64,000 nucleotides of DNA from Metaphire vulgaris (lineage: Eukaryota; Annelida; Clitellata; Crassiclitellata; Megascolecidae): assembly GCA_018105865.1 (NCBI GenBank), contig CM030862.1, positions 682,001 through 746,000 of the forward strand. Direction: 5' to 3'. Shown here piece after piece: positions 1-11,131 of this stretch; the stretch's first letter is position 1, and each line of letters begins with the position of its first letter. The notes under the pieces were generated by a model. That model was not told the origin of the DNA, made no database searches, and saw nothing but the letters and a program-made list of their open reading frames with translations. Position numbers and translations under genes: made by a program.

Positions 1-116
1 TGGCGTTTTAAAATGCACACAGAATAAACCTTATAATGACAAACTTCTGGGTGAAATCGCTTGGCTTAATATAGGTCTATATTGATCGCCTATTTGTGTA
101 ATACAGTAAATCTTAC

Positions 117-3100
117 CGAGGACTTTGACGGCAATTTCTTTGCTGTAAAGACTGTGATCTTGTATTTGATTCTTAGCTTTACATCTGTATCCTCCCGAAT
201 CAGTTCCGTTTGCGTTGAGAATTGTCAAAGATCCTACAAAATCAGAGCGCAGTACATTATTTTGAAATCACTAGGAACAACAAGGCAGACACAAGAGAAA
301 GCTTGTAGTAACTTCTGTCACTATAGTATAATTAATCTACGAAGACTATTTTGACTTCCGTTCGCCAGTGAAAAAATTGTCTTCTTTCTCGATATTTTAT
401 TTCGTTATCAGTTCCTGCGAAGTCACGAATAGATAACCTGAAAGGAAGAATCACGTGTGAAAATTCATTTAGATGAATTAATATTTGAATTCATTGAATT
501 CTATTCATTTATCCGCATTACTTCCATCATTAGCTTACCCGTGAGGGCCATGACCCTCGCTAACGGTAGACCAGGAATATTGTTACATCCCCCTAACACC
601 CCCAACACCCCCCAATTTGAGACCGACATCCCCCTAACACCCCGCCCCTCACCAATCTCAGCTATATGGGATGACCTTTTCTTTTGTTTGTCAGACTTTT
701 TTGGCAGGGGACCCCAGAATTTACCGACACCCCCAAATTGATAATCCTAGAAATAACCCTGCAGTAGTAGACGACTCTGGTACCACTGAGGCAAGAACGT
801 CGTAACCACAAGTAACCGATTGGTAACTAACCGTCTAGACCCAATACAGCTCTCCGATTGAACTGGATTGGATGCCAGGTCGTGTCAGGCGGCCGTGTTC
901 TTAGCCAGCTTATCTCTGGTTCGGGGACGCTGTGCGGCGACCGACAGCTGATCGTGAAGGTGTCGCCTGCCTTGTGACTAAGAGACGTCGGTCTATCGTC
1001 TGCCTTGAAATCTTCCAACACTGGCGAACACAGGCGAGTTTCGTTTTAACAGAATGCCAACCAATTAGTAATTATTGATGAAGACACTGTACAGATTAGC
1101 CCGACCTAACTAACCATACCAGGCTGTCCTGTCTGTGCCGATTTCTCAGTAGGTAGAGGGGCGTAGGCTTTACCGTGGGATGTTTTGTGCCGACGTCAAT
1201 AGGGCCACAAGAAATTATCTTCTGGTTAACAAATCGTGGCATTTTATTGGCATAAGATTAAAACTACAGATGCACTTTTCTCGCTTTTGGTCTATGTCTC
1301 TATGATGTGCTCAAAATCAGTTTTCTCAGTTTTTTCTCTTTCCACGCTGAGAAGAACAAGGTCACGGAGGTTTTTGGCGCCCCTTTCAAGTGGCGTCCAG
1401 GACATCTGCCCTACCTGCCATACCCTATTTACGCCAGTGAGTACGAAAGTACCAGTAAGTACCTCGAGTAACTGTTATCTCAGTACCTCGTTTGTGCGTC
1501 AATGATAAACTGGTCCTACAGACCTGCTTGTCTGATGTGGATTCCTTCCGATAGGACGCGACCGAAGTTGTTTTCGACGACCACCACATAGACGCCTTCG
1601 CTCTGTTCGTCGGCGCTTTCCAGAATCCCTCCCGCCGTCCCATTGGACGAAGCGTTCTCCGAACAGTCGATCGTATTCTTGCACCATCTTACACTGGATA
1701 AATAAAATCGTCAAATTACTCTTTCTTCGTTATAGAAGCTTTCATGGTTTCGTGGCAGTCAGATAAGACAAAAGTCTGCCATTTTGTTCTAAAGCGAGCG
1801 AAACAAAGAACGCTGCAAGCCAATATCGTCGGTTGTGACTTGCTTTGAGCCAGTGGCGTAGCCAGGATTTTCACAACAAGGGGTTTGGCCTTGGTCGTGA
1901 CCAACTTTGATAAAATTTGACAAGCAAAAAATATGTAATCGTTATTTTTTCTACTCTAAACATGCTGACAAGCAAAAAAAGAAGGCCCTCAACGTACCAG
2001 CCAAGGGAGGTTTTTAACCCCAAAACCGCGTCCAAAAATAAAAAAACGCATGAAAACACGTTAAAATCATTTTTCTGTCGACAGCCAAGGGGTTTACCCC
2101 CCAAAAAAACAACCTTGGCTACGCCACTGCCTCGAGCGCTTCTGAATGATTATAAACGTAAAGAGGCGCTATATAAATAGTCTATTACATTACCTTTGCT
2201 CGAATGTCTGTGTAGTTGTCAGTACACGCTAATTCCAATCTCTCTCTTCTTGGTCATCAGCAACGAAGTGATGACAATGAGGTCAAAAGGCAATGTCTAC
2301 ACAGTTGACGTCTGTTTCAAGTGACGTGACTTACTTCATCCATATTGATGATTTTTTTAATCACCGCTGGCCGATTCCTTTATACCAATCAGGGTGCAAC
2401 GTGTCTTTGGCTTCAGGCCCCCAAAAAGTTTGGAATACGGAAGTTTTCCAAGGAAACTAAGAACGTGCTATATTTACTTTTGGGGGAAATTGCAGTATTT
2501 GTAGATACGCCTAAACGTAATATTTTCAATTTTTGAGCGTAATTAATTGATGCGAGAAGAATACAAACTAGTTGGTTTTTCTGTAGGCCTAACCTTCTAC
2601 GCCGCAACGGCTCGAACCGTCACGAAAAGAAGCACTGTATTTATTAGCCTATACTAATATTCATATTTTTGTTCATCCGCTATTTTCAGCAAAATTATAA
2701 TGGCTCCAATTCGTTTCTTCTTACAATGCTTGGGCCTATTTGTAGGCCTACTGCGTGGCAAGTGGCCTTAGTGCGGTTTTGTAGTTTTACAAGAAACAAA
2801 AATCAAAGCGCTCTAGAACCGAGACGGTTCATCGGACGAAATCAGATGTCAGCGGTTTTTTTTACCTTGGAAGCGGCTTCCCCTCCACAGAGCACGAAAA
2901 AGTCACTCTGTCGCCTTTCCGATAAATGTAAATGTCGCGTTTATCGAAACGAATGCTTCTGGCTTCCGTTCCGATTGAGACCGAACAGCTTCCGATGACG
3001 GGAGGCAGTCTCTCTGAAAAGCACTGCACACGTCATTAGGGCGGATCCAGAATAGGGGCACACGCAGTGCTTAATCTAGGCCGTTTCCGGGGGTGAAATT

Positions 3101-5306
3101 GCCCTTTCCTTCCCGGAAATTTCAAATTCACCCCCGGAAATTTTGGAATACTACATGTACTAACAGCGGCCCCTAGCAGAATTTCCCCCGGCTTTGTCAG
3201 TTTCCCCCCGGCTTTTTCAGTTTCTCCCCGGAGTCCAGGAGTCTAGATTAAACACTGGGCACACGCAGTGGCGGTTCCACGTGGGGGATGAGTGGGGATG
3301 CATCCCCACCCCACTTTCGGACTTAGGCTTACTTTTTGCTCGTGAAACCTACTTTTTGGGTAAAAGCCTAGTGAAACTAACCGGGGCTGACCTTTTTTTG
3401 CTTGTCAACGTATTTTTCGGTAAAATGTAGTAGAATGAGGGATAAAATTCCCTGTTTCAAGCCTTTTTCGTCAAAGATTAGTGATTTTTCCTTTCATTTT
3501 CATCCCCCCTCCCCACCAAGAAATCTTGGAACTGCCATTGGGCACAAGGGCCAATCTCCAGACTCCAATCCGCCAAAACGATTTTATTTTCCTAATTTCA
3601 TTGTTGCCTGTCGTTAGTTGCTCTCATCGTTTGGTAGGCTGTAAGTCCTGTCCAGATTCTGATGTTGTCGGTCCAAGTTATTCCTGGCCTTTCTTGAACT
3701 CTTATTTCCGGAATTGTACCGTTGTACGATCTCTCTCTCTCTCTCTCTCTCTCCAATCCCATTTCAAAAATCTACAGCAGGACTTCGTTATAACGGACTC
3801 GGTTATAACGGATCCTCGGTTATAACGTGCCACAATGTACGGTCCCCTTGCGATGCGCTACCGTATTGAACGGTATTGGATAATTTGGATATAACGTACC
3901 TCAGATATGAGCGGACTACATTTTACAGACCCGCTAAATATACGTTATAACGAAGTTCTACTGTATCTTAAAAAGGCGGGAAGAGTGCCTAATAGTTTCA
4001 TTTTCCCAAATAAGTTAGTCAGAGAATTTAATGACAACACGAGGCATGTGACCATATGCATTCCTTCCTGTCCATTCCCACTGCAAACACTGTTTACCTT
4101 CAGAGTCGTCACACGAGAACTACTGGCAGAAATCTAGTTTTATATACAGGGTGGCGCAAAGAAAACCGGACTAGTCACATTTAGGTTTGCATTTAATATA
4201 GTTCGGGTTTTTTGCGCCACCCTGTATAATAAATACATCTATACCTCTGACATTCAGCGTCTCCTGCGTCCATTTCTCTTGGCTGTTACCGTCAGCATTG
4301 ACTGACCGAATACACACTGTGTACCCTTTTGTTCGTTCGACTGTCTTGAAGTCCATCCAGAACGTGTGACTGAGCATGTAACTCTACAAAATTTGGCTTA
4401 CTTACATCTAATCGCAAAGAAGTCAAACGTATGGCCTGTATAATATTTGCTTAGTATTTTCCTTCGCAGTGGCGTAGCGAGGGGCCAGTGGGGGCGAACC
4501 GCCCCAGGTGGCACTTGCTCCAGGGGCGGCATTTTCGAGAAGACCTATTTTTGGTTGTCGAAAATTTCAGGAGGAATAATTATGATAAGGTTTTTTTTGC
4601 TCGTCAAGAATTTCAGGAAGTTGCGATGACGTGTTTCTGTTTCCCAAAAATTCTATAGAAGTGGAAGTTATGATGGCCTTTTTTGGTTCCTATATTTTTT
4701 CCGACACGGCACTTTTTTCGCCCAGTGTTTAATCTAGGCCGTTTCCGGGGGGGGAAATTGCCCTTTCCCTCCGGAAATTTCAAATTCCCCCCGGAAATTT
4801 TGGAATACTACATGGCCTAACAGCGACCCTAGCAGAATCCCTCTGGCTTTGTCAGTTTTCCCCCCGGATTTTTCAGTTTCCCCCCGGAGTCCAGGAGTCT
4901 AGATTAAACACTGGGCGGCACTTTGCCTCGCTACGCCACTGTTCCTTCGAATTCAGGAAAACTGCATTTAGACATACCGGATTCAATTCGCAATCTCGTT
5001 AACCTGTCATATTTGTTGGCCGGATCAACCCCCTAATTAATTCAAACTATTTATCGGGCGCTCGTTTCACACTCCGACCGAACTAATTTGAAAAGGAACT
5101 GACCGTGGTGGTGCTGACGACGGCGACGGCGCTGTCGTCATACTGGAACAGCGAATCGTCGCACGACTTCCGGCCGATTCTCAACTGACATCTGCTGCCC
5201 CATTCGACGGAACTCCTCTGTTCGGTCGTCGCATTCCACCAAACTCTGACGCCATTCAACGAGACGAACGCCGCTTTTACCAGTTCACAGCGCAATCTCG
5301 GGTCAT
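117..5306 (-). CDS. FN3/Ig-domain adhesion protein (L1/contactin-like), internal part
   Basis: Six exons join in frame from right to left: 5306-5104, 4383-4245, 3013-2866, 1693-1524, 1020-832 and 233-117. All have AG acceptors and GT donors and their phases match. The first two give an FN3-like domain ending in the strand GYTVCIRSVNADGNS. The next two give an Ig domain (GDRVTFSC, then VRW, then YVVVVENNFG), and the last two a second Ig domain (TISCRSP, ISWLR, GYRCKAKN). The Ig pair most resembles the first two Ig domains of the contactin/L1/neurofascin family, which are neuronal cell-surface adhesion proteins. The first Ig domain lacks the usual second cysteine (Y-V-V in place of Y-x-C). No signal peptide, membrane segment or upstream exon was found. 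The gene continues past the left edge after a GTAAGA donor at 116. Family assignment is inference; Ig and FN3 content is seen. Confidence 0.72.
572..761. mobile_element. hAT-like MITE, family F
   Basis: Ends CAGG...ATAACCCTG; inside are the C-rich segments typical of the family and a degenerate copy of the box GACAAGCAAAAAAGGT. The flanking 8 bases are too diverged to prove a target duplication. Confidence 0.6.
1160..1500. repeat. Dispersed repeat X, copy 1
   Basis: The segment containing TTAAAACTACAGATGCAC and TCAGTTTTCTCAGTTT is shared with 29360-29640, and partly, in reverse complement, with 59600-60300. The ends look like a decayed MITE carrying GGCGCC-rich termini. Confidence 0.5.
1851..2129. 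mobile_element. hAT-like MITE, family C
   Basis: Terminal inverted repeat CAGTGGCGTAGCCA/GGCTACGCCACTG; flanks CTTTGAGC and CCTCGAGC are an aged 8-bp duplication. It lies in an intron of the Ig gene and carries the shared internal box. Confidence 0.7.
3065..3257. mobile_element. hAT-like MITE, family D
   Basis: Ends CAGTGCTTAATCTAGG and CTAGATTAAACACTG, flanked by perfect 8-bp copies of GGCACACG (3057-3064 and 3258-3265). C-rich interior with CCCGGAAATTT blocks. Confidence 0.88.
3266..3540. mobile_element. hAT-like MITE, family E
   Basis: Ends CAGTGGCGGTTCC and GGAACTGCCATTG; left flank GGCACACG, right flank GGCACAAG. It directly abuts the family-D element and shares its duplicated target. 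Confidence 0.85.
3600..3732 (-). mobile_element. LINE C-terminal remnant
   Basis: The minus strand can be read as RPGITWTDNIRIWTGLTAY with the following Met-Arg-Ala-Thr-Asn-Asp-Arg, a pattern seen at the C end of many non-LTR retrotransposon polymerases. It is only about 40 residues and ends in a stop, with a CT run beside it. Confidence 0.5.
3775..3963. mobile_element. pogo/Tigger-like MITE
   Basis: Inverted ends built on CTTCGTTATAACG, flanked by TA on both sides. Internal blocks repeat TATAACG several times. Related ends occur near 57676, 59447 and 60980. Confidence 0.65.
4145..4226. mobile_element. mariner-like hairpin MITE
   Basis: Nearly palindromic element with ends TACAGGGTGGCGCAA, flanked by TA. 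Four copies of about 80 bases occur in the window. Confidence 0.8.
4467..4941. mobile_element. hAT-like MITE, family C, with insertion
   Basis: CAGTGGCGTAGCGAGG...CGCTACGCCACTG with perfect 8-bp duplications TTCCTTCG (4459-4466, 4942-4949). Its body is interrupted by the family-D element at 4723. Confidence 0.88.
4723..4913. mobile_element. hAT-like MITE, family D, nested
   Basis: Full-length family-D copy (CAGTGTTTAATCTAGG...CTAGATTAAACACTG) inside the family-C element, so it is the younger of the two. Confidence 0.85.
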
Positions 5307-5564
5307 CTGAAGCATCATTTAGGCAAACGCTAGAAGTTTACTGAATGAGCAGAGACACGGAGAAATGCAATCTACTCTATAGAGTGATACAAACTGCTTC
5401 ACCGCTGTGCATTATGCATTGAGTCTATGGTAAGGTAAAGGCAGGTACCGTACTCGAGTCCGAACGTTGCGTTCCGGTGCTTATTTCCGGCCTGGGCAAT
5501 CAGCGACGTAGGCAGACAACTTTTGAATTACTGTAGGTTACTTTGCTTCCTATTAAACATAGGC

Positions 5565-5695
5565 CAGTGTTTATTCTAGCCACCTTGGCATGGTTGGGGG
5601 GGGGTTAACATTTGGGGTGGGGGTGGGGTGAGGACAGACATCGGGGAGGTAATACTACTTGACAAAATGTCAGAGAAGGTCTAGAATAAACACTG
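5565..5695. mobile_element. hAT-like MITE, family G
   Basis: Ends CAGTGTTTATTCTAG and CTAGAATAAACACTG; G-rich middle. Flanks ACATAGGC/AACATAGG fit an 8-bp duplication that is off by one base. Confidence 0.75.
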
Positions 5696-5705
5696 AACAT
5701 AGGCC

Positions 5706-5897
5706 CATTAGCGTCGTCACGGGGGGGGGGGGCAAATGGGGCAACTCCCCCCTCCACAACCTGCCCCAGACCACCTACCAGATTCGCGCAAATCCGGTGG
5801 GAAAGTTTTTTTGTGGAGTGTGTGTGGGTTGGGGTAAGGAATCTGACATGCCAGCCACTCCCCCCCCCTCAACCCAAAATTCCTGACGACGCCACTG
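5706..5897. mobile_element. hAT-like MITE, family J
   Basis: Left end CATTAGCGTCGTCACG, right end GACGACGCCACTG, with perfect CATAGGCC duplications (5698-5705, 5898-5905). It sits 10 bases from the preceding family-G element. Confidence 0.82.
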
Positions 5898-7190
5898 CAT
5901 AGGCCTATTCGAAAATCGCTGCTAATGACTTAAAATAAATTTCAAATCCCACCTCTTATTTCGAGACAACTGATGAAAGCGAGGCTGAAAGTGAAGATCA
6001 GCTGAATGGAGCAGTCGTGAGTTGTTTGGCGCAGCATAATTTCAATCGCCATTTAGACCTATTTTCGATCGCTTAAACCGCAGCGTGCGGCCCATCTGCC
6101 TTCGAAACACTCCGCTTTCATGATGAATGATGGCTTCACAATATGTCTGTCACTCCTTTCGTTTTGTCTGCGGATGGATGACGCAACATACAATTGGATT
6201 CTGTCAGGTCTTGAAAGGGAACATTTCTAGCAATGCATGAACTGTGTTCGAACTTCAATCTTCGCTATCTAAGAAGATGATTTTCGTCGTTTTGTTCACC
6301 GTTTCTTTCGCTCGACGCTCTCTTTCGTAAAATATCTGGAAGCAGAAGAGTAGTTCATAGTTGGCCTAACACCGTTCTAAGAATGCCACAGCGTGGAAGC
6401 CGGAACCTATAGCCTATAGTTGCCTAGACGGGGGACTCGATTCAACGCAAAAATCGTAAACTGATCACACAAACCAATTAGGCTATTAGTCAGGCAGGCA
6501 ATTATGCTATCTTCATTGAAGCGACGTAGCGCGCTGTTGTTGCGATATCATTTGCCGACTGTATTTGCATTAGTAATCATAGTACTCCACAGTGGAGGCG
6601 TTAACACACACTGCCTGGGTTCATATGCGGGCGCCGCCATCTACAGCGACAGCAGGAACTGCATGGACGCGCTCGGGAGATGGAGCAGATGGTTGGGGTG
6701 GGGTGGGGGTGGGGTGGGGGCATGCTGCCTTCTCGGTCCGTCTCTGTCTAACCGTCGGCCATCTATAGGTAAACGCCGTCGTTGAAATGACTGCAATTAT
6801 TATCGCTGTTGTCGGCAATTATGAACATATAATCGATTATTTGCATATATACAACTGAATTCGGAAAACGCTCGCATTATTATTGTTATAGTAGTGGCCG
6901 AGGTCTGCATTACGCGCCAGAGAAGAAAAAAACTAGATCCGTGAGATCGACTGACGAGTGACGGCTCTAGAGTCTCCTGAAGAAGCGCAGAGACGACGGC
7001 TGCTGTTTACCTGACGCTTCGGTGCCAGCATATGAGATGCGGTCAAGTTTCTCTGGACGAGGATGACTGCATAGCATCTGGAGTTCTGGACCTAACTCAG
7101 ACACAGACGGACCGAGAAGGCAGCATGCCCCCTCCCCCACCCCCAACCATCTGCTCCATCTCCCGAGCGCCTATTCCTAGGGATTGTGTT
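5898..7190. other. Intergenic stretch with one inverted repeat
   Basis: No exon could be supported. An imperfect inverted repeat of about 85 bases pairs 6668-6757 with 7094-7172 (GGGAGATGGAGCAGATGGTT and its complement). The plus strand at 6504 has an ATG followed by a hydrophobic run (LPTVFALVIIVLHSGGV), but no donor or downstream exon supports a gene. Confidence 0.5.
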
Positions 7191-7191
7191 C

Positions 7192-7687
7192 AACAACTCT
7201 TGACACCCCCACCCAGATCAATGACAGGTCCCAATAACAAGGTTATTATTTTTGTGGTAATTACCATTTTTCCATTTTTTCCTCATCGAGTGTCAAAATG
7301 TGGTGGTGATGACCTTTTTTCTAATGCTTTTTTCCATTGTAATATTCATTGTATTCTATGAAATTTCCTGTTTGTTTGATTATTTGAAAAAGTGAAATTG
7401 TTGACGTCAACTTCTCTTGACCCCCTTCCCCCTGTCAACAACCGTCAAACTTTTCCAAACCCCCTCCCAGTGGCGGCTCCACCGGGGGGGGGTCAGGGGG
7501 GCCCGTGCACCCCCTATTGAGTGCCTGGCCCCCAGTTGGGACCCTATACTTAATGCTACATACATTAAACAACAAATGGTTGGCCCCCCATGATTAGAAG
7601 TTGCCACCTTAACGGCCCCCCACTTGCCAAATCTTAGAGCCGCCACTGCCCCTCCCCCTAAATTGTTGACGTAATTAATGGACAGCC
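7192..7687. mobile_element. MITE family K, degenerate, interrupted by family A
   Basis: The right end has GTTGACGTAATTAATGGACA and internal blocks match the full copy at 53042. The left end is eroded. A family-A MITE is inserted at 7468. Confidence 0.65.
7468..7648. mobile_element. hAT-like MITE, family A, nested
   Basis: CAGTGGCGGCTCC...GAGCCGCCACTG with C-rich flanks that agree with an 8-bp duplication (CCCCTCC). Inserted in the family-K element. Confidence 0.82.
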
Positions 7688-8820
7688 CCACTGGTAGGTC
7701 ATCGTTATATTCTTCATCAAAAGAGCAATGGAGATAGAATAACTCTCATTCGATCGTTCTCACTGAGTGAGAGCCAACCCCCTTCTCCTCCTCCTCCTCC
7801 TCCTACTCCTCCTCCTACTCTTACTCCCGAGACCCATCTTTCCATAACAGTCTAACAGAAGAAATCCCACTAGGCGAACACCACTTAAAATCCAGTTATT
7901 ATTATTATTATTATTATTAAATTGAGCACTGACTAGCTTAGGCCTACAGCATGCAAGTCGCTATAGTTATTCTCAACAAAACAATGGATGAAATCCTATT
8001 TCTCAACAGGTTTAGGCGCTTAGCCTATCAACCGCGTTTAGCAAAAGCAGAGATATTGGAGTACAGTATAGTCCTAGTTATATAGACAAACAGGACGTTA
8101 CAGTAGGGGCCTAACCATGCAGTGTTGTTAATACCTAACGTTTTTAAAATTTCAGTTCAGCAAAGAAGGCGTGTTTGAGTATTCTGCCATACCATCGATT
8201 GATACCCTTAATAGGTATTAGAACTGGTGCTATAGAAGTGCATAATTATTATTATTATTATTATATTAGGCCTATATTATTCTGCGATTTCCCAAAGGGG
8301 ACACTCAACGGGTGTCGCAATTAATTGCAATCAACGTCACACATCCAGAATTTACTACAAACAATTAAGCAGCACAAGTGCTCCAATTAGGCCTATATGC
8401 CTACGAGCAGTATTTCACAGGCAGTGTTGCCAGTGAACATTTTGAAAAATACCAGATCGTGCCTTTAAAAATAACCAGAAAAAAACAGGTTCCCAAAAAG
8501 GTCGAAAAGATGATAAAATTCATAATAAATTTTATAGTACAACGTCTCCAGAAAGTCTTGACGAGCAAAAAAGTCGTCTCGTTGTCTTCAAGCAAGGTAA
8601 AGAGGTAAATTTTAAACTTGTAAACTTTTTGCAAGCAAAAAAGAGTTTTCAACATGCTGAAAACTGAAAATTCCTAATTTTTTCTCACTCTCACTGCGTA
8701 AATCAGGCAATTTTTTCCGATTTAAAAAATAACCAGATTCCGCCAAAAAATACCAAATAACCAGACGAGGCCCAAAAAAACCAGATTGGGTAAAAAATAA
8801 CCCACACTGGCAACCTTGTT
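7688..8820. other. Intergenic, repeats only
   Basis: Contains CT/TCC runs at 7783-7824, a short ATT run at 7897, the ATT-tailed repeat at 8196, and A-rich sequence with copies of the GACGAGCAAAAAAG box near 8560. No exon seen. Confidence 0.5.
8196..8262. repeat. ATT-tailed dispersed repeat, copy 1
   Basis: CCATCGATTGATACCC, then TAGAACTGGTGCTATAGAAG and an ATT run. The same block, each time ending at an ATA/ATT run, occurs at 10369-10425 (inverted) and 46567-46665. Confidence 0.6.
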
Positions 8821-8904
8821 TACAGGGTGGCGCAAGAAAACAGGACTATATTAAGTGCAAACCTAAATATGACTAGTCCGGTTTAATTTTTGCGCCACTC
8901 TGTA
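8821..8904. mobile_element. mariner-like hairpin MITE
   Basis: TACAGGGTGGCGCAA at the left, TTGCGCCACTCTGTA at the right; the interior matches the copy at 4145. Confidence 0.78.
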
Positions 8905-9309
8905 TATAGGCCTGATAGGGAAAATTCCCCCCAAACCACAAAAATCCCCTCCCAAAATCCCAGCACTGACAAAAAAATTTGCACTGAACTAGGCCTATAT
9001 ATGTCTCTTCCCTCCAGCCAAGTCAATTTTCCCACCAAAGGCCTGGAGTGTGGATGACACGCTGATTTCAAAGAAATCTTGATGTTGGTATGCCGCACTT
9101 AGCCCAAGTCACTTTAATAGAAATACTGTTCTAAAGATAGGCTATTGGAAGAGCTGTCCTGGCGCAGCAGGGTTTGTACGCTGGGGGAGGGGAGGAGGTG
9201 AACCTTAGCCTGGTTGCTAGGTCCTAGCAAGCAGACTATAGGACGATCTTCGATCATGGTTGATTGAATTTGCATATAGGGGCATACAACTGGTCGAAGA
9301 CGATCCACG

Positions 9310-9503
9310 CAGTGGCGGCTCTAGGATTTGGCAAGTGGGGGGAGGGGCCGTTGGGGTGGCAACTTCTAATCATGGGGGCCAACCATTTGTTGTTTAATGT
9401 ATGTAGCATTAAGTATAGGGTCCCAACTGGGGGCCACTGGGGGGCCAGGCACTCAATAGGGGGGGGGCACGGGCCCCTCTGGCCCCCGGTGGAGCCGCCA
9501 CTG
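9310..9503. mobile_element. hAT-like MITE, family A
   Basis: CAGTGGCGGCTCTAGG...GTGGAGCCGCCACTG with perfect 8-bp duplications GATCCACG (9302-9309, 9504-9511). This copy defines the family. Confidence 0.9.
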
Positions 9504-9823
9504 GATCCACGGGGATCGAAATTTTGACTTTAAAGTTTAAGCCCTCCGACCCTCCCCAAACAAATATGTCGAAAATTTCCGAGTGGGTGCAGTCCCACCC
9601 CACATTAATGCATTCCTTTGTGAAAAATCGAACACCAATTGCAACTCACCTGAATCTCCCAAAGCAGTGGCATTCAAACGCAAGCACAGAACGTCACGTG
9701 CCAATTAACCTTGGCCCAGATATTAGCAGCTGCACTTAGGCCTAATTCTGCTGTATTCACTTCGTCGGTGTCTTAGTAATCTGACAGTTTAGGTCCTGTA
9801 TGAAAGTTTGCAATGGTTATATA

Positions 9824-9847
9824 CAGGGTTTAATCTAGGCAGCAACT

Positions 9848-9882
<35 letters not shown>

Positions 9883-10041
9883 TCTAGACCGTTTCCGGGA
9901 GGGGGGATTGCCTTTCCCGGAAATTTCAACTCCCCCGGAAATTTCGGCATACTGCATCAACCAACAGCAGCCCCCTAGCTGACTTCCCTCCCCGGCCTTG
10001 TCAGTTTCCTCCCCGGAGTCCAGAGTTTAGATTAAACACTG
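9824..10041. mobile_element. hAT-like MITE, family D, with internal GAT run
   Basis: Ends CAGGGTTTAATCTAGG and TTTAGATTAAACACTG, flanks GTTATATA/CCTATATA. A (GAT)n run and a second copy of the left-end sequence (AATCTAGACCGTTTCC) sit near the left end, suggesting slippage within the terminal repeat. Confidence 0.75.
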
Positions 10042-10312
10042 CCTATATAGGCCTAATTTTACAAACCTATGTAATACTAATAATCTAATAATAACAGGGT
10101 TTAGTAGCCTACGGTCTGCGGACCGTCTGCCTCGTGGGAGAACCAATACTAGTTAAGTAAGTATGCAGATCTACAATCAAAAGATGAATCCTTTTCTCTT
10201 TTCAGTGACAACTGTAAAAGTCATGGTTGAAGATATATAGGGGTTACACAAATTTTTAACTCTTTTGGCAAAGTAAAGCATAAAACGTCAGTTTATCCAG
10301 GAACAGTGGAAA

Positions 10313-10371
<59 letters not shown>

Positions 10372-10425
10372 CACTTCTATTGCAACATTTCTAATACTCA
10401 AGGGTATCAATCGATGGTACTTCAA
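10313..10425. repeat. (ATA)n run joined to ATT-tailed repeat, inverted
   Basis: About 19 ATA units followed directly by GCACTTCTATTGCAAC and the inverted CCATCGATTGATACC block. Confidence 0.7.
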
Positions 10426-10824
10426 ATCCATCTGCAAAAGACCAGGTCATTTCAGAGATCAGTCAGAGGGAAACAGCAAGACAGACTATGGAGGAAATGC
10501 TAATTGAAAGAGATGTCTTTTAAGCCTAGATCTGAAAATGCTCAGTTTATTGGAAGATCTGACAACCAGAGGGAGAGAGAGTTCCAGATTTTGGGCCCAG
10601 AAATAGAAAAAGCTCTCTTATATGAATATAAGAATAGAATATGTCAGCTAATGGCCAATAACTCTTTCTGCTACATATGCATTCTTGCAATTTATTTGCC
10701 AAAAGGCTTGTAACTACACGTACCTACTGTACACTAATTCAATAGCAATGCCTATTTTAATGCCTTTTATGCACATTGACAAAAAGTATCAGATGTATGT
10801 AGACTACATTGCCTATAGCTATTT

Positions 10825-10920
10825 CAAGAGAGAGAGACTAAGCACAAAAGAGTAAGCATCTACTATGGTACGGCACTACTTCAACAGCGCTATATAAATT
10901 CACATGATTTACTTATTCAC
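10825..10920. mobile_element. SINE 3' end
   Basis: Shares AGCGCTATATAAATTCAC and the preceding TAAGCA(T)CTACT segment with 24605-24715 and, in part, 41960-42010. These are tails of one SINE family. Confidence 0.55.
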
Positions 10921-10955
10921 TTTTTATTATTCATTAAAAGATGTAATCCTATACT

Positions 10956-11123
10956 CAGGGCGCGATTTGTAGGGGGGCGGGGGATCCCCACTTCCCAACT
11001 GCATCCCCCTACTGCTACATCTCCCCATCACTACATCCCCCCACTGCTACACTTCCCCAACAACTACATCCCCCCAAGCTTGACATATCCCCCCCACTGC
11101 TCCAGGTCACAAATCGCACCCTG
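10956..11123. mobile_element. hAT-like MITE, family H
   Basis: CAGGGCGCGATTTGT...ACAAATCGCACCCTG with perfect CCTATACT duplications (10948-10955, 11124-11131). The inside is a degenerate array of CTACATCCCCCCACTG units. Confidence 0.88.
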
Positions 11124-11131
11124 CCTATACT

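Noticed and set aside
6504..6785. Secreted-protein-like frame on the plus strand
   Set aside because: It has a hydrophobic N terminus but no donor, no downstream exon and part of it lies in an inverted repeat.
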